A DNA stretch of 64,000 bases from assembly GCF_002150505.1 (NCBI RefSeq), contig NZ_MSSV01000021.1, forward strand, positions 1 through 64,000. The letters are read 5' to 3'. Both the position numbers and the translations under genes were made by a program. The DNA is from Algoriphagus ratkowskyi. GTDB taxonomy: Bacteria > Bacteroidota > Bacteroidia > Cytophagales > Cyclobacteriaceae. The notes beneath the pieces were generated by a model. That model had not been told where the DNA came from and did no database searches. It saw only the letters and a program-made list of their open reading frames with translations. This document shows positions 17,240 through 26,753 of this stretch, in pieces. Numbering within the stretch: position 1 is the stretch's first letter; each line of letters begins with the position of its first letter.

Positions 17240-19165
17240 TTATTTTTTCTCTTCTTCGCTTACTTCTTCGTAATCGACATCAGATACTCCGTCACCAGCA
17301 TCAGCAGAACCTGCGCTTGCATTTGGATCAGAACCAGGAGCGGCTGCTCCATCTGCTCCGGCAGCATTGTACATCTCTGTAGAAGCAGCTTCCCAAGCTT
17401 TGTTCAATCCTTCCATAGCTAAATCAATTCCTTCTATGTTTTGGGATTGATGAGCAACTTTAAGAGTTTCTAGAGCTGCAGCGATAGCAGTTTTGTTTCC
17501 TTCAGAAAGTTTGTCTCCGTATTCTTTCAACTGCTTCTCAGTTTGGAAAACTAAGCTGTCAGCCTGATTTAATTTGTCGATTTTTTCTTTTTCGATTTTA
17601 TCAGATGCTGCATTAGCTTCCGCTTCAGATTTCATTCTGTCGATCTCTTCTTGAGAAAGTCCTGAAGAAGCTTCGATCTTAATCTTCTGCTCTTTTCCAG
17701 TTCCTTTATCTTTTGCAGATACATTTAGAATACCGTTAGCATCGATATCAAAAGTCACTTCGATCTGAGGAACGCCTCTTTGTGCTGGTGGAATGTCAGA
17801 AAGTTGGAATCTACCAATACTTCTGTTATCCTTTGCCATTGCGCGCTCACCTTGCAACACATGGATATCCACTGCTGGTTGATTGTCAGAAGCTGTAGAG
17901 AAAGTCTCAGACTTCTTAGTAGGAATAGTCGTGTTTGATTCGATCAATTTGGTCAAAACTCCGCCCATTGTTTCGATGCCTAGAGAAAGTGGAGTTACGT
18001 CTAAAAGAAGAACGTCTTTCACTTCACCTGTCAATACACCACCTTGAATCGCAGCACCAATTGCTACTACCTCATCAGGGTTAACACCTTTTGAAGGCTT
18101 CTTGCCGAAGAACTTCTCAACTTCTTCCTGTATTTTAGGTATTCTAGTAGAACCACCAACCAAAATTACTTCGTCAATGTCAGATGGCGTCATGCCTGCA
18201 TCTGCCAACGCTTTCTTACAAGGCTCCATAGATCTTCTTACTAGATCTTCAGTAAGTTGTTCAAATTTCGAACGGCTCAAGGTTCTTACCAAGTGCTTAG
18301 GGCCTGTCTGAGTTGCAGTGATGTATGGCAAGTTAATTTCAGTAGAAGCAGAACTAGAAAGCTCAATTTTTGCTTTTTCTGAAGCTTCTTTCAATCTCTG
18401 AAGTGCCATTGGATCTTGTCTAAGATCAATTTGCTCCTCAGATTTAAACTCTTCAGCTAGCCAGTTCATAACTACCTGATCAAAGTCATCACCACCTAAG
18501 TGGACATCACCATTGGTAGATTTTACTTCGAAAATACCATCACCAAGCTCCAAGATTGAAATATCAAATGTACCACCACCAAGGTCATACACAGCGATCT
18601 TCATATCCATGTGCTTTTTGTCCATTCCGTATGCCAAAGCTGCAGCAGTTGGCTCGTTAATGATACGCTTCACTTCTAAGCCAGCAATCTGTCCAGCTTC
18701 TTTTGTCGCCTGACGCTCCGAATCATTGAAGTACGCAGGAACAGTAATAACAGCTTCAGTTACTGTTTGTCCCAAGAAATCCTCAGCTGTAGCCTTCATT
18801 TTCTGAAGGATCATAGCAGAAAGTTCTTGAGGAGTGTAAGTACGATCTCCGATTCTTACAACGACAGTATCGTTTGTTCCTTTTTCTACTTTATAAGGGG
18901 CATGTTTTTTCTCTTCTGTGATTTCAGAGAATTTCTTTCCCATAAATCTTTTAACAGAAGAAATAGTGTTCGTTGGATTGGTAATTGCCTGACGCTTAGC
19001 AGGATCTCCTACTTTACGCTCGCCGTTCCCGTTGTCAAGGAAAGCTACAATTGAAGGAGTGGTTCTTCTACCTTCACTGTTTTGAATGACTACAGGCTCA
19101 TTACCTTCCATTACTGCTACGCAGGAGTTGGTTGTTCCTAAGTCAATGCCTATGATTTTTCCCAT
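17240..19165 (-). CDS. dnaK: Molecular chaperone DnaK (Hsp70)
   Basis: A 641-residue Hsp70. The ATPase domain has [16 protein letters not shown] at the start, [33 protein letters not shown], the [13 protein letters not shown] phosphate loop and [15 protein letters not shown]. The peptide-binding domain contains [17 protein letters not shown], and the C-terminal lid ends in the acidic EEVSEEEKK tail. Full length and intact. It refolds and holds nascent proteins with DnaJ and GrpE, which are not in the window. Upstream elements at 19213-19300 suggest special regulation; the downstream terminator makes it monocistronic. Confidence 0.99.
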   Translation of the reverse strand: MGKIIGIDLGTTNSCVAVMEGNEPVVIQNSEGRRTTPSIVAFLDNGNGERKVGDPAKRQAITNPTNTISSVKRFMGKKFSEITEEKKHAPYKVEKGTNDTVVVRIGDRTYTPQELSAMILQKMKATAEDFLGQTVTEAVITVPAYFNDSERQATKEAGQIAGLEVKRIINEPTAAALAYGMDKKHMDMKIAVYDLGGGTFDISILELGDGIFEVKSTNGDVHLGGDDFDQVVMNWLAEEFKSEEQIDLRQDPMALQRLKEASEKAKIELSSSASTEINLPYITATQTGPKHLVRTLSRSKFEQLTEDLVRRSMEPCKKALADAGMTPSDIDEVILVGGSTRIPKIQEEVEKFFGKKPSKGVNPDEVVAIGAAIQGGVLTGEVKDVLLLDVTPLSLGIETMGGVLTKLIESNTTIPTKKSETFSTASDNQPAVDIHVLQGERAMAKDNRSIGRFQLSDIPPAQRGVPQIEVTFDIDANGILNVSAKDKGTGKEQKIKIEASSGLSQEEIDRMKSEAEANAASDKIEKEKIDKLNQADSLVFQTEKQLKEYGDKLSEGNKTAIAAALETLKVAHQSQNIEGIDLAMEGLNKAWEAASTEMYNAAGADGAAAPGSDPNASAGSADAGDGVSDVDYEEVSEEEKK

Positions 19166-19212
19166 GATTATATGTTTTTAAGTTTTTTTCAAATTGATTC
19201 TACTCCCTTTCT

Positions 19213-19227
19213 TCAAGGCATGTGCCA
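19213..19227 (-). promoter_or_regulatory. Candidate sigma-54-like promoter of dnaK
   Basis: On the minus strand the sequence TGGCACATGCCTTGA has the -24 TGGCAC of RpoN promoters and TTG at the correct -12 spacing, but GA replaces the invariant GC. Further upstream, on the minus strand, TGCCAATGTGACA (an imperfect dyad) and TGTCAAG repeats lie within 19240-19285 and could be activator sites. This is pattern-based inference. Confidence 0.35.
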
Positions 19228-19402
19228 TCTCACAATTCGCAACATTTTGTGTCACATTGGCAGAAAACTTGACATAGTTTTGACGAAAAAGCTACTGAAT
19301 TGTCATTTTTCTATTGAACCAGTATTTCTAACTGACATATTTTTCCAGTAAGTGACAAAGCTATTGCAACCAACTGACTGCCAATTGCATCTATTAGGTA
19401 TA

Positions 19403-19567
19403 ATGGAATCATTTTTTAGGAAAAACATGAACGAACGAAGCCGATGGTGCTTAGTGGTTATATTAGCACTGGGAGTTCTTGCCGGCACAAGAGAATTAGA
19501 AACATTAGAGAAAATGTGGGCTTATTTGAAAATATCAATTCCCATCGTCATAAAATTTGTCGGATGA
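19403..19567 (+). CDS. Possible small single-span membrane protein
   Basis: A 54-codon ORF in the 440-base gap between dnaK and the MOSC gene. It has basic residues (RKNMNERSRW) followed by a hydrophobic segment (CLVVILALGVLAG) and a second apolar stretch near the C-terminus, which would suit a small membrane protein. No family is recognised, the start codon is uncertain (ATG at 19403 or 19427) and the ORF may be chance. Confidence 0.3.
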   Translation: MESFFRKNMNERSRWCLVVILALGVLAGTRELETLEKMWAYLKISIPIVIKFVG

Positions 19568-19605
19568 ATTAAGCATTTCCTTTTATAGAATCTTATTTTT
19601 AGGAC

Positions 19606-20412
19606 ATGTCAGAACCGCTAATTATTCAAGACTTATATACATACCCCATTAAATCTCTAGCAGGAATTCGGCTTTCTAAAGCAAAAGTGGAGGAAAGAGG
19701 ATTTGAATTCGATCGTCGTTGGATGCTTATAGATGATGAGGGACAGTTTATTTCTCAGCGGGCTTTTCCACTTATGGCTTTATTGCGTGTTGAAATTGTG
19801 GGTGATTTGCTTTCTGTTTACCACCTTTCCAGGCCTGAAAAGATGATCCACATTCCAATTAATATGGAGGGAGAAGTAATATCATCAGTGACGGTTTGGG
19901 ACGATGAGATGCCTGCCCGATTAGTTAATACTGACTTTGATTTGTGGTTTAGCGATATTTTAGAAATGAGTGTGCGCTTAGTGAAAATGCCCCTTACAAC
20001 TCAAAGAAAAGTAGATCCAAAATACGCGGTGAATGATGAATCGGTAAGTTTTGCAGATGGAATGCCTTACTTACTAATTGGTCAAAACTCCCTTGCAGAT
20101 CTGAATGTTCGATTAGATGAAACGGTATTCATGAATCGCTTTCGACCAAATATTGTCTTTTCGGGCGGGGAGCCATTTGCAGAAGATTCTTGGAAAAAAA
20201 TACAGATTGGTCAATTAGATTTTCAAGTTGTTAAACCCTGTGCTCGATGTGTGATGATAACGGTGGATCAGGATACTGGTATCAAAGGAACTGAACCGTT
20301 GAAAACGTTGGCTACTTACAGGAAAGTGGGCCACAAAATTCTTTTTGGACAAAATATGGTAGCCTTGTCGAATGGGGTTCTTAATGTTGGCGATGAAATT
20401 AAGATGGTGTAA
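19606..20412 (+). CDS. MOSC domain protein (molybdenum cofactor sulfurase C-terminal type)
   Basis: A 268-residue protein with an N-terminal MOSC_N beta barrel (DLYTYPIKSLAGIRL, FEFDRRWMLIDDEGQFISQR) and a C-terminal MOSC domain (FRPNIVFSGGEPFAEDSW, VKPCARCVMITVDQDTG with the conserved Cys). MOSC proteins bind molybdopterin or transfer sulfur; those of this shape include YcbX and mARC-like reductases of N-hydroxylated compounds. The exact substrate is not determined. No molybdenum cofactor gene is nearby. It is transcribed toward hemE. Confidence 0.9.
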   Translation: MSEPLIIQDLYTYPIKSLAGIRLSKAKVEERGFEFDRRWMLIDDEGQFISQRAFPLMALLRVEIVGDLLSVYHLSRPEKMIHIPINMEGEVISSVTVWDDEMPARLVNTDFDLWFSDILEMSVRLVKMPLTTQRKVDPKYAVNDESVSFADGMPYLLIGQNSLADLNVRLDETVFMNRFRPNIVFSGGEPFAEDSWKKIQIGQLDFQVVKPCARCVMITVDQDTGIKGTEPLKTLATYRKVGHKILFGQNMVALSNGVLNVGDEIKMV

Positions 20413-20422
20413 AAAAAGAAAT

Positions 20423-20442
20423 CCTGCTTCTGGAGAAGCAGG
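20423..20442 (-). terminator. Terminator-like hairpin between the MOSC gene and hemE
   Basis: CCTGCTTC and GAAGCAGG pair around a TGGA loop. T-rich sequence (ATTTCTTTTTTT) follows on the minus strand, so it should stop minus-strand transcripts coming from hemE, 160 bases upstream. Confidence 0.6.
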
Positions 20443-20605
20443 AAATAGTATTACACTCTTTTGGAGTTTTATCACTAGGAATAAATGCTTTTTTACACGG
20501 TCCTATTGAACTGGGAATGATTATCTAGGGCTTTCACTCCTATTAAGCAATTTTCAGATTCGTTCTCTGTATAAATTTCTGCCTTTACTCTGTGGTTAAA
20601 AGCGC

Positions 20606-21628
20606 CTATTTAAAATCTTTAACGGTCTGGATAAACACTTTTACCAACTCTGGATTGATGTCTGGATATACGCCATGCCCTAGATTGGCAATATGTCTCG
20701 TTCCACGGAATTGCTCCATCATGGCTTTAGTGGCCTCACGTACTTGCTCTTCATTACCATAAAGAGCAGCTGGATCTAGATTTCCCTGTAATGTTTTTTC
20801 AGAACCTATTAAGTTTCTTGATTCAGCGATTCCCATATTCCAATCCAAACCTATCGTTTCGCAATTCAATTTGCCCATTTCTTCTCTGGCGAAAAATGCC
20901 CCTTTAGCAAAAACAGTTTTTGGAACTGAAGTAATTGCATCACATATCTGAGCGATGTAGGGCATAGAAAATTCGGCATATTGCTTAGGCCCCAAAATAC
21001 CCGCCCAACTGTCGAATAGCTGCACTAATTGTGCACCTGCTTCGATTTGAGCATGTAGGTAATTGATCGTGCTATCCGTGATCATCTGCAGCAATTTATG
21101 TGAGAAGGCTGGCTGTGTGTAAAGCATTTTTCTGGCTTCTGAAAATGTTTTGCTGCCATGACCTTCTACCATATAGGAGAAAATAGTCCAAGGTGCACCG
21201 GCAAAGCCGATCAGTGGAACTCGACCATTTAAGGCTTTTCTAGTAATCTGAATAGCATCCGTTACATAGCGAAGTTCCGAACCATCTGAGATATGCAACT
21301 TCTTCAAATCAGCTTCTGACCGTACGGTAGTTGGGAATAAGGGACCTCTTTTCTCAACCATCTCATAAGGCAAACCCATAGCTTCTGGAATTACTAAAAT
21401 ATCTGAAAATATAATAGCTGCATCCACTCCTAACAAATCCACAGGCTGAATAGTCACTTCAGCAGCAAGTTCTGGAGTCTGCGCTAGCTCAATAAAGCCA
21501 CTTACGCTTTCCCGAACTTTCCTATATTCTGGTAAAATTCTGCCTGCTTGGCGCATCAGCCAGACTGGTGTTCTTTCTGTGATTTCGCCTTTGGCAGCGC
21601 GAAGTAATAGGTCATTTTTCAAATGCAT
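20606..21628 (-). CDS. hemE: Uroporphyrinogen decarboxylase
   Basis: A 340-residue enzyme that decarboxylates the four acetate side chains of uroporphyrinogen III to give coproporphyrinogen III. Signature [16 protein letters not shown] near residue 21-36, [13 protein letters not shown], the [16 protein letters not shown] substrate segment, [13 protein letters not shown], and [16 protein letters not shown] at the C-terminus. Full length. It stands alone on the minus strand, with a TATCTTTG box only 4 bases before the ATG, so the message may be leaderless. Confidence 0.97.
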   Translation of the reverse strand: MHLKNDLLLRAAKGEITERTPVWLMRQAGRILPEYRKVRESVSGFIELAQTPELAAEVTIQPVDLLGVDAAIIFSDILVIPEAMGLPYEMVEKRGPLFPTTVRSEADLKKLHISDGSELRYVTDAIQITRKALNGRVPLIGFAGAPWTIFSYMVEGHGSKTFSEARKMLYTQPAFSHKLLQMITDSTINYLHAQIEAGAQLVQLFDSWAGILGPKQYAEFSMPYIAQICDAITSVPKTVFAKGAFFAREEMGKLNCETIGLDWNMGIAESRNLIGSEKTLQGNLDPAALYGNEEQVREATKAMMEQFRGTRHIANLGHGVYPDINPELVKVFIQTVKDFK

Positions 21629-21632
21629 GGTA

Positions 21633-21640
21633 CAAAGATA
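21633..21640 (-). promoter_or_regulatory. Candidate -7 element of hemE
   Basis: TATCTTTG on the minus strand, matching TAnnTTTG, ends 4 bases before the hemE start codon. With the usual spacing, transcription would begin at or next to the ATG. The -33 element is not obvious. Confidence 0.45.
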
Positions 21641-21682
21641 AGCGCCAAATTATTTATGGCAGGTAAAGTGACTACATAAAAA

Positions 21683-21713
21683 AGCTGGATCTATGTCTGA
21701 CATAGATCCAGCT
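21683..21713 (-). terminator. Intrinsic terminator after the collagen-like lipoprotein gene
   Basis: A perfect 13-bp stem (AGCTGGATCTATG with CATAGATCCAGCT) and a 5-base loop, followed by TTTTTT on the minus strand. Confidence 0.9.
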
Positions 21714-21743
21714 ATTGGTTTAATAGATGATTTAACGTGCTTT

Positions 21744-22292
21744 TTATTTCTTAGATTCTATTCTTTCGAAGTCGTCTTCAGAGATGTTCAATAGCTTCAT
21801 TGTTCCTTCATAGTCTGTATAATCTACGCGAGCTCCAATAAGATCTGATGGGACTACCACTACTCTGAATAGTACGCCCGTAGTATAATAACTGTCCAAG
21901 GTTGAGAATTCTATCGGGGAGTTGTCCAAAAAGATACTGAAGTCATCTACAGTATAATCGAAGTTATAAACAAGAATGCCACCATCTATATAGAAAGTCT
22001 GAGGCAAAAGCCTCCAAGCTACTCTGCCTTCTGTAGCAGGCGATTGCTCTAGCATATAGACTAGCAAAGCATCTCCATCTACTAGTGGCTCAGTGAAGTC
22101 AAAGTTGCCTGCGTAGTTGTTTGTGCTAGTGAAGTCAATTTCCACTTCAAATGTTTGACCTACTATATTTACTCCTGGCGTACCTTGATCGCCTTGAGCA
22201 CCCGGTACACCTTGAGGACCTTCTGGACCTTCACATGCTTGGAATACAAATAGCCCAAAGAGAGCTAAAATAAGAGAGTTGATATTTTTCAT
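21744..22292 (-). CDS. Collagen-like lipoprotein
   Basis: A 182-residue protein with a lipoprotein signal (LFGLFVFQAC, lipobox Cys near residue 20) followed at once by seven Gly-Xaa-Yaa triplets (GPEGPQGVPGAQGDQGTPG). Such a short collagen stretch after the lipid anchor is common in Cytophagales. The rest (about 45-175) is a beta-rich domain with FEVEIDFTSTNN and a C-terminal ERIESKK, unrelated to known families. Function unknown; likely outer-membrane surface or periplasm. Monocistronic, with a terminator just downstream. Confidence 0.8.
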   Translation of the reverse strand: MKNINSLILALFGLFVFQACEGPEGPQGVPGAQGDQGTPGVNIVGQTFEVEIDFTSTNNYAGNFDFTEPLVDGDALLVYMLEQSPATEGRVAWRLLPQTFYIDGGILVYNFDYTVDDFSIFLDNSPIEFSTLDSYYTTGVLFRVVVVPSDLIGARVDYTDYEGTMKLLNISEDDFERIESKK

Positions 22293-22372
22293 AGAAGTAG
22301 TTTTTATGGTTGGTTAGGTTTCTTTCACGAATAATGCCATTAAATGGTTGGTGAGAAATCCTTAACGATTTT

Positions 22373-22888
22373 TCACTTGATAGGTGCAATCACTTGAACT
22401 TCGTTTTTCGAAATTATTTTATCGATATAAATTCCACTCAATTCCAGCTTATTTGCTTCCGCAAATTCAGCTAGTTTTTCCTTTACCATTTCTGGACTAG
22501 GCATCACCCAAGTGCTACTTTTAATTTGTGCAAGCAGGTAGCCTCTGTTTTCAAAAACCCGAAATTCCATATCTGAGATAGGATGCATTTGATTAATTCC
22601 TACAAAAACGAGCATGGTGTCAAGTTTTCCTGCTGGCTCCACTTCATAGATGGTATGGAGTTGACTTCCTGGGTGGAGTGCTTTTTGAGTCTCCATCTTT
22701 TCAAAAATCTTTCCTAATTCAACGTTACCTGGAGTTCCTCGGTAGGTTAATCCCGCAAGATTGTCAGGCTTATTTTCTACCAACTGTATTTCTACAGGGA
22801 TATTTCCTCCTAGTTTACTAAATGCCCAGAATCCTAAAATCGTAAAGCCGGAAATTAGCGCGACAATAAGTATGGCAATCCTTTTCAT
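22373..22888 (-). CDS. Membrane-anchored protein with possible GyrI-like ligand-binding domain
   Basis: A 171-residue protein. Residues 5-25 form an N-terminal hydrophobic anchor or uncleaved signal. The remainder (GLTYRGTPGNVELGKIFEKMETQ, TIYEVEPAGKLDTMLVFVGI, and the pattern LLAQIKSSTWVMPS) has two similar beta-alpha-beta halves, resembling the GyrI-like/effector-binding domain. The assignment is tentative. Function unknown. It begins 2 bases after the beta-barrel gene and is probably co-transcribed with it. Confidence 0.6.
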   Translation of the reverse strand: MKRIAILIVALISGFTILGFWAFSKLGGNIPVEIQLVENKPDNLAGLTYRGTPGNVELGKIFEKMETQKALHPGSQLHTIYEVEPAGKLDTMLVFVGINQMHPISDMEFRVFENRGYLLAQIKSSTWVMPSPEMVKEKLAEFAEANKLELSGIYIDKIISKNEVQVIAPIK

Positions 22889-22890
22889 GC

Positions 22891-23472
22891 TTAGAAAATA
22901 TAGCGAACCCCAATACCACCTTGTCCTTTTATATGTCCAATGCGGTCAATTAGCTCTAGGAAGAGGCCAACTTCTCCGAAAACTGAAATAGGCACATCAT
23001 CAAAGTAGTATTCCGTTCCAATGAATGTCTCTGGACCAAAATCAAAATTGGTCCGGCTGTCATTTTTCATAAGAGAGGAAGTCTGTCCATCAGCATAGGT
23101 ATAGGTGACTTTGGTAGATCTAAGTTGGATTCCAATGCCACCATAGGCTAGAAGGTATCCATCTGTAATTCCAAAAACATCTGTGATGTCTTCATGATAA
23201 GCTGAACGCACATTAAAGGAAATTCCTTTTTGTGCGCTATGCGAGATATAGAAAGAGTTGGATTCAGGTGGATTGCTTTCGAAATCTTTCTGATAATAAC
23301 TAGCTCCATTGATCCCCGCCACTCCGATCATTCCTTCGATGGATATAGATTCGGACAGAAAATCTTTATAAGTAATAGAAAGAGGTTCGCCAAGACGAAT
23401 TCCGACTCCACGTTCTTGTGCAAAACTGATAAATGGTAATACTACCAAGAGGATGATTAAGCTGTATTTCAC
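22891..23472 (-). CDS. Outer membrane beta-barrel family protein
   Basis: A 193-residue protein with a signal peptide (MKYSLIILLVVLPFISFAQ). The mature part contains GVGIRLGEPLSITYKDFL, GLFLELIDRIGHIKGQGGIGVRYIF and alternating hydrophobic/polar strands, with a C-terminal Phe, as in 8-stranded small outer-membrane barrels. It begins 38 bases after the ABC exporter gene and is followed 2 bases later by the GyrI-like gene. Function unknown. Confidence 0.8.
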   Translation of the reverse strand: MKYSLIILLVVLPFISFAQERGVGIRLGEPLSITYKDFLSESISIEGMIGVAGINGASYYQKDFESNPPESNSFYISHSAQKGISFNVRSAYHEDITDVFGITDGYLLAYGGIGIQLRSTKVTYTYADGQTSSLMKNDSRTNFDFGPETFIGTEYYFDDVPISVFGEVGLFLELIDRIGHIKGQGGIGVRYIF

Positions 23473-23510
23473 GATAATTATAGGTTTTATACTAGTTTTT
23501 AAAAATCAGG

Positions 23511-25283
23511 CTAGATAGCCATTGTCTTAAGTTGCATCTGATGCAGTTGGGTGTAATGACCGCCTAATTCCAATAAGGAATCATGGGTGCCAGTCTCTAC
23601 AATTTCGCCTTTATTAAGGACAATAATTTTATCTGCTTTTTGGATGGTCGAAAGTCTGTGAGCTATAACAATAGACGTTCTTCCCGTCATCATTGTTTCT
23701 ATAGATTCTTGGATCAATTCCTCTGTTTCGGTGTCCACCGATGAAGTTGCTTCATCCAGAATGATGATTTCAGGATTGTAAACCATCGCTCTCACAAAAG
23801 AAATTAATTGACGCTGGCCTACAGAAAGGGTAGCGCCGCGCTCCATTACATTGTAATCGAGCCCGCCTGGCAGCCTTTCAATGAATTTTTTTGCGCCAGC
23901 AAGCTCCGCAGCATACATTACTTGCTCACGCGAAATGTCTGGATTACCGAGCGTGATGTTGTAGAAAATTGTATTGGAGAAAAGAAATACATCTTGAAGT
24001 ACTACTCCAATGTGCTTACGCAAGGTATTAAGTTCAAATTCCCGAATGTCATGGCCATCAATGGAAATATGACCTGTATTGATTTCATAAAATCTAGAAA
24101 TCAAGTTGATGATGGAAGATTTACCTGCTCCGGTGGCGCCGACAAGTGCAACAGTTTGGCCTGATTCCACTTCGAAACTGATATTTTTTAGCACGTAGTT
24201 TTCATCTACATAGGCAAACCAAACCTGTTCTACTTTGATATTACCTCTGACTTTGGCAGGCTTGTAATCTCCTTCGTTTGCGATGTGCTCATCACTTTCC
24301 AATAGTTTGAAAATGCGGGATGAACTTACTACGCCCATTTGAAGAGTATTGAATCTGTCAGCGATCATGCGAATAGGACGGAAGAATAGCTGTAAATACA
24401 TGATAAATGAAATTAGAACACCGATCTCTATCTCCATTCCCAACACACCAACTGCACCGTACCATACCACCAGTCCAATTCCAATAGCTTGGATAATCTC
24501 TGCTACTGGAAAATAAATAGAATAGTAAAGAACAGATCTAATATGTGCTCTTCTATGTTCCTTATTTATTGTTTTGAACTTCTCGAACTCCCGATCTTCG
24601 CGATTGAAAATCTGTACGATATTCATACCTGTGATATGTTCTTGCAGAAAGGAATTTAGGTTAGAAACAGCATTTCTGACATCATTAAAAGTCACTTTGA
24701 TTTTTTCCTTAAAGACATAAGTAGAAATAATCATCAGCGGTAGTGTACATAAACTCACCAGCGTAAGCTTCCAGTCGATGTAAAACATAACACCAAGGAT
24801 GGTTACCAGCTGTAATAGATCTCCAATAATTGCAGCCAAACCTTCGGAAAATACATCTGCAAGCGTTTCAACATCTGATATATTACGTGTTACTAATCTG
24901 CCTATAGGCGTGTTGTCAAAGAATTTTAGCCGAAGTTTTAAAAGATGCTTATACAGTCTCACGCGGATATCGCGGATAATTACCTGACCTATCCAGCCAG
25001 AATAATACGTGTGTGCCCACTGGACAAATGCCTGCACAATCATCAATCCTATGAGGAGGTAGATGATTTTCAAAAGCCCTGCCGCATCTCCCACAGCGAT
25101 GTAATCATCTATGGCGACCTGAATGAAATATGGTCGCGTAGGTGCCAAAATGGCCAAAGCGATGGTAAGAAAGATCAGAAAATAGAACTGAGGTTTGTAA
25201 GGTTTTACAAAACCATAGAGCTGCTTGAGTACTTTCGAATCGACGATTTCGCCGGAGGATGATTTTTCTTGTTCTAAACTCAA
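23511..25283 (-). CDS. ABC exporter half-transporter (multidrug/lipid type)
   Basis: A 590-residue protein: transmembrane domain with six spans (about 36-56, 78-98, 150-170, 176-196, 262-282, 290-310) and a C-terminal ATPase. Walker A is GATGAGKSS near 380, signature LSVGQRQLISFVRAM near 490, Walker B IIILDEATSSVD, H-loop IAHRLST. It should export lipids or drugs as a dimer. The second glycine of the usual LSGGQ is Val, as in some functional family members. It follows truA by 6 bases on the same strand. Confidence 0.93.
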   Translation of the reverse strand: MSLEQEKSSSGEIVDSKVLKQLYGFVKPYKPQFYFLIFLTIALAILAPTRPYFIQVAIDDYIAVGDAAGLLKIIYLLIGLMIVQAFVQWAHTYYSGWIGQVIIRDIRVRLYKHLLKLRLKFFDNTPIGRLVTRNISDVETLADVFSEGLAAIIGDLLQLVTILGVMFYIDWKLTLVSLCTLPLMIISTYVFKEKIKVTFNDVRNAVSNLNSFLQEHITGMNIVQIFNREDREFEKFKTINKEHRRAHIRSVLYYSIYFPVAEIIQAIGIGLVVWYGAVGVLGMEIEIGVLISFIMYLQLFFRPIRMIADRFNTLQMGVVSSSRIFKLLESDEHIANEGDYKPAKVRGNIKVEQVWFAYVDENYVLKNISFEVESGQTVALVGATGAGKSSIINLISRFYEINTGHISIDGHDIREFELNTLRKHIGVVLQDVFLFSNTIFYNITLGNPDISREQVMYAAELAGAKKFIERLPGGLDYNVMERGATLSVGQRQLISFVRAMVYNPEIIILDEATSSVDTETEELIQESIETMMTGRTSIVIAHRLSTIQKADKIIVLNKGEIVETGTHDSLLELGGHYTQLHQMQLKTMAI

Positions 25284-25289
25284 GGTAAA

Positions 25290-26048
25290 CTAGTCTAAAT
25301 AAATGTCTTCTGAATATTCAATTCGGCTGAAAAACAAGCCACTGGCTGGAGCTGATTTTCCCGCTTTTATTCTATCACGTGATTCTATGATATGATGCAT
25401 TTCCTCTGGCTCTATTTTGCCAAGGCCAATAGATACGAGCGTTCCGACGATTGCCCTTACCATTCCACGCAAAAAACGGTTAGCAGTTATATGAAATTGC
25501 AATTCCCCGTCTTTTTGTTCCCAATGAGCCGATTTTATTTCACAGCGAAAATGCTTAACGGCGGTATTCACTTTGCTGAAACACTCAAAATCATTGTATT
25601 CTAAAAGGATTTTAGCTCCCGCATTCATTCTATTTATATCTGGATTGAAGTAATGTCTCCAAACGTAATCTTCTATAAAAGGGCTTTTTTGTAAAATCAA
25701 ACGATAAACATATGCTCTGCTTTTGGCGCTGAACCTAGCATGTGCATCTGCTTTGACTTCTCGGATAGAGTTGATTGCTATGTCTTTCGGTAAAATTCCA
25801 TTTATTGCCCGTATAAACTTAGCTCTGTCTATTTCTTGATTCGTTTCGAAGTGGCAGATCTGCATTATAGCATGCACTCCCGTATCTGTACGCCCACTGC
25901 CCATCACAGAGATTGATTCTCTGAAGTAAGTAGAAAGTCCATTTTCCAAGGCTTCCTGAACTGTAAATGCATTTTTCTGGATTTGGAAGCCATGATAGCG
26001 GGTGCCTTTATAGCTAATGTCCAAGAAATATCTTTTGCTTTCACTCAT
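25290..26048 (-). CDS. truA: tRNA pseudouridine(38-40) synthase TruA
   Basis: A 252-residue pseudouridine synthase acting on the anticodon arm of tRNA. It has KRYFLDISYKGTRYHGFQIQ, the active-site Asp in GSGRTDTGVHA, LPKDIAINSIREV, and FLRGMVRAIVGTLVSIGLGK. The start ATG follows a TATCTTTG box by 7 bases on the minus strand. Divergent from the DUF4293 gene. Together with the ABC exporter it appears to form one transcription unit. Confidence 0.96.
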   Translation of the reverse strand: MSESKRYFLDISYKGTRYHGFQIQKNAFTVQEALENGLSTYFRESISVMGSGRTDTGVHAIMQICHFETNQEIDRAKFIRAINGILPKDIAINSIREVKADAHARFSAKSRAYVYRLILQKSPFIEDYVWRHYFNPDINRMNAGAKILLEYNDFECFSKVNTAVKHFRCEIKSAHWEQKDGELQFHITANRFLRGMVRAIVGTLVSIGLGKIEPEEMHHIIESRDRIKAGKSAPASGLFFSRIEYSEDIYLD

Positions 26049-26055
26049 ACGGCTG

Positions 26056-26090
26056 CAAAGATACTATTCCCAATCAAATCATGGCGCAAA
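26056..26090 (-). promoter_or_regulatory. Candidate promoter of truA
   Basis: On the minus strand TTTG at 26087-26090 precedes TATCTTTG (26056-26063) with 23 intervening bases. The -7 box ends 7 bases before the ATG, so the leader would be a couple of bases or absent. Confidence 0.5.
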
Positions 26091-26150
26091 ACCTGCTTTC
26101 CTTGGTAATGATCTCATAAGGCCTTTTATTTGCCAAAAAATTAGAAAGAA

Positions 26151-26627
26151 ATGATCCAGCGCGTACAATCAATTTTCCTATTCCTAGTGGCTGTGTCCAT
26201 GGGTTTGACTTTAGGCTTAGACCTTTGGATTCAAGATGTGCCAGATACAAGTGAAATCTGGAAATTCAATGCTTTATTTATGAATCAGCTAGATGCTTCA
26301 GGTGAAGTCATTCAGTCTTCTTCTAATTGGTATATCGCTGCCATGGCTGCATTTGCAGGTCTTTTAGCGATTATTTCGATTTTCCAATACAGAAACTTAA
26401 GCCGCCAGATGATGTTAAATATGCTCAATTCCCTGATAATGGTTGGCTTGGTAGCCATTGTATTTTTGACTACAAATGGAGTAAACAATGATATGGCAGC
26501 TCCTGATAATGGCGAATATCAGATTGGTTTTTGGGCTGTTCTGATAGGTATGGTTTGTAATATGCTTGCCAATCGTTTCATCCGAAAAGATGTGGCCTTG
26601 CTAAAATCTGTGGATAGAATACGATAA
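26151..26627 (+). CDS. DUF4293 family membrane protein
   Basis: A 158-residue protein starting MIQRVQSIFLFLVAVSMGL, with four predicted membrane spans (about 5-27, 57-78, 88-108, 121-142) and DVALLKSVDRIR at the end. The pattern IQR(V/I)QSI and the location opposite truA match the DUF4293 family of Bacteroidetes. Function unknown. It is followed by two tandem hairpins acting as terminators. Confidence 0.85.
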   Translation: MIQRVQSIFLFLVAVSMGLTLGLDLWIQDVPDTSEIWKFNALFMNQLDASGEVIQSSSNWYIAAMAAFAGLLAIISIFQYRNLSRQMMLNMLNSLIMVGLVAIVFLTTNGVNNDMAAPDNGEYQIGFWAVLIGMVCNMLANRFIRKDVALLKSVDRIR

Positions 26628-26669
26628 AATAGACGTTAGATAAAAGAATCAAGATATAAGATTTACGTC

Positions 26670-26740
26670 ATTGGGAGCGATCTCCCAATCATTTAAAAAA
26701 CGAGTAAAGCCAGCAACTCGCTGGCTTTACTCGTTTTTAT
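26670..26740. terminator. Tandem hairpins, second one a bidirectional terminator
   Basis: First hairpin: ATTGGGAG with CTCCCAAT, loop CGAT, at 26670-26689. Second: CGAGTAAAGCCAGC with GCTGGCTTTACTCG, loop AACTC, 14 bp, at 26701-26733, with A-run before and T-run after, so it works in both directions: for the DUF4293 gene and for whatever was transcribed from the minus strand at 26754-26885. Confidence 0.85.
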
Positions 26741-26753
26741 CAGGTGTGGTTTT

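Noticed and set aside
17030..17422. Plus-strand 130-codon ORF over the dnaK end
   Set aside because: Antisense to the GroES-like gene and dnaK; low-complexity residues typical of a shadow frame.
20478..20600. Start-less minus-strand frame beside hemE with plausible residue use
   Set aside because: It has no start codon, begins right after the hemE stop and ends in 37 codons; no family recognised, probably chance.
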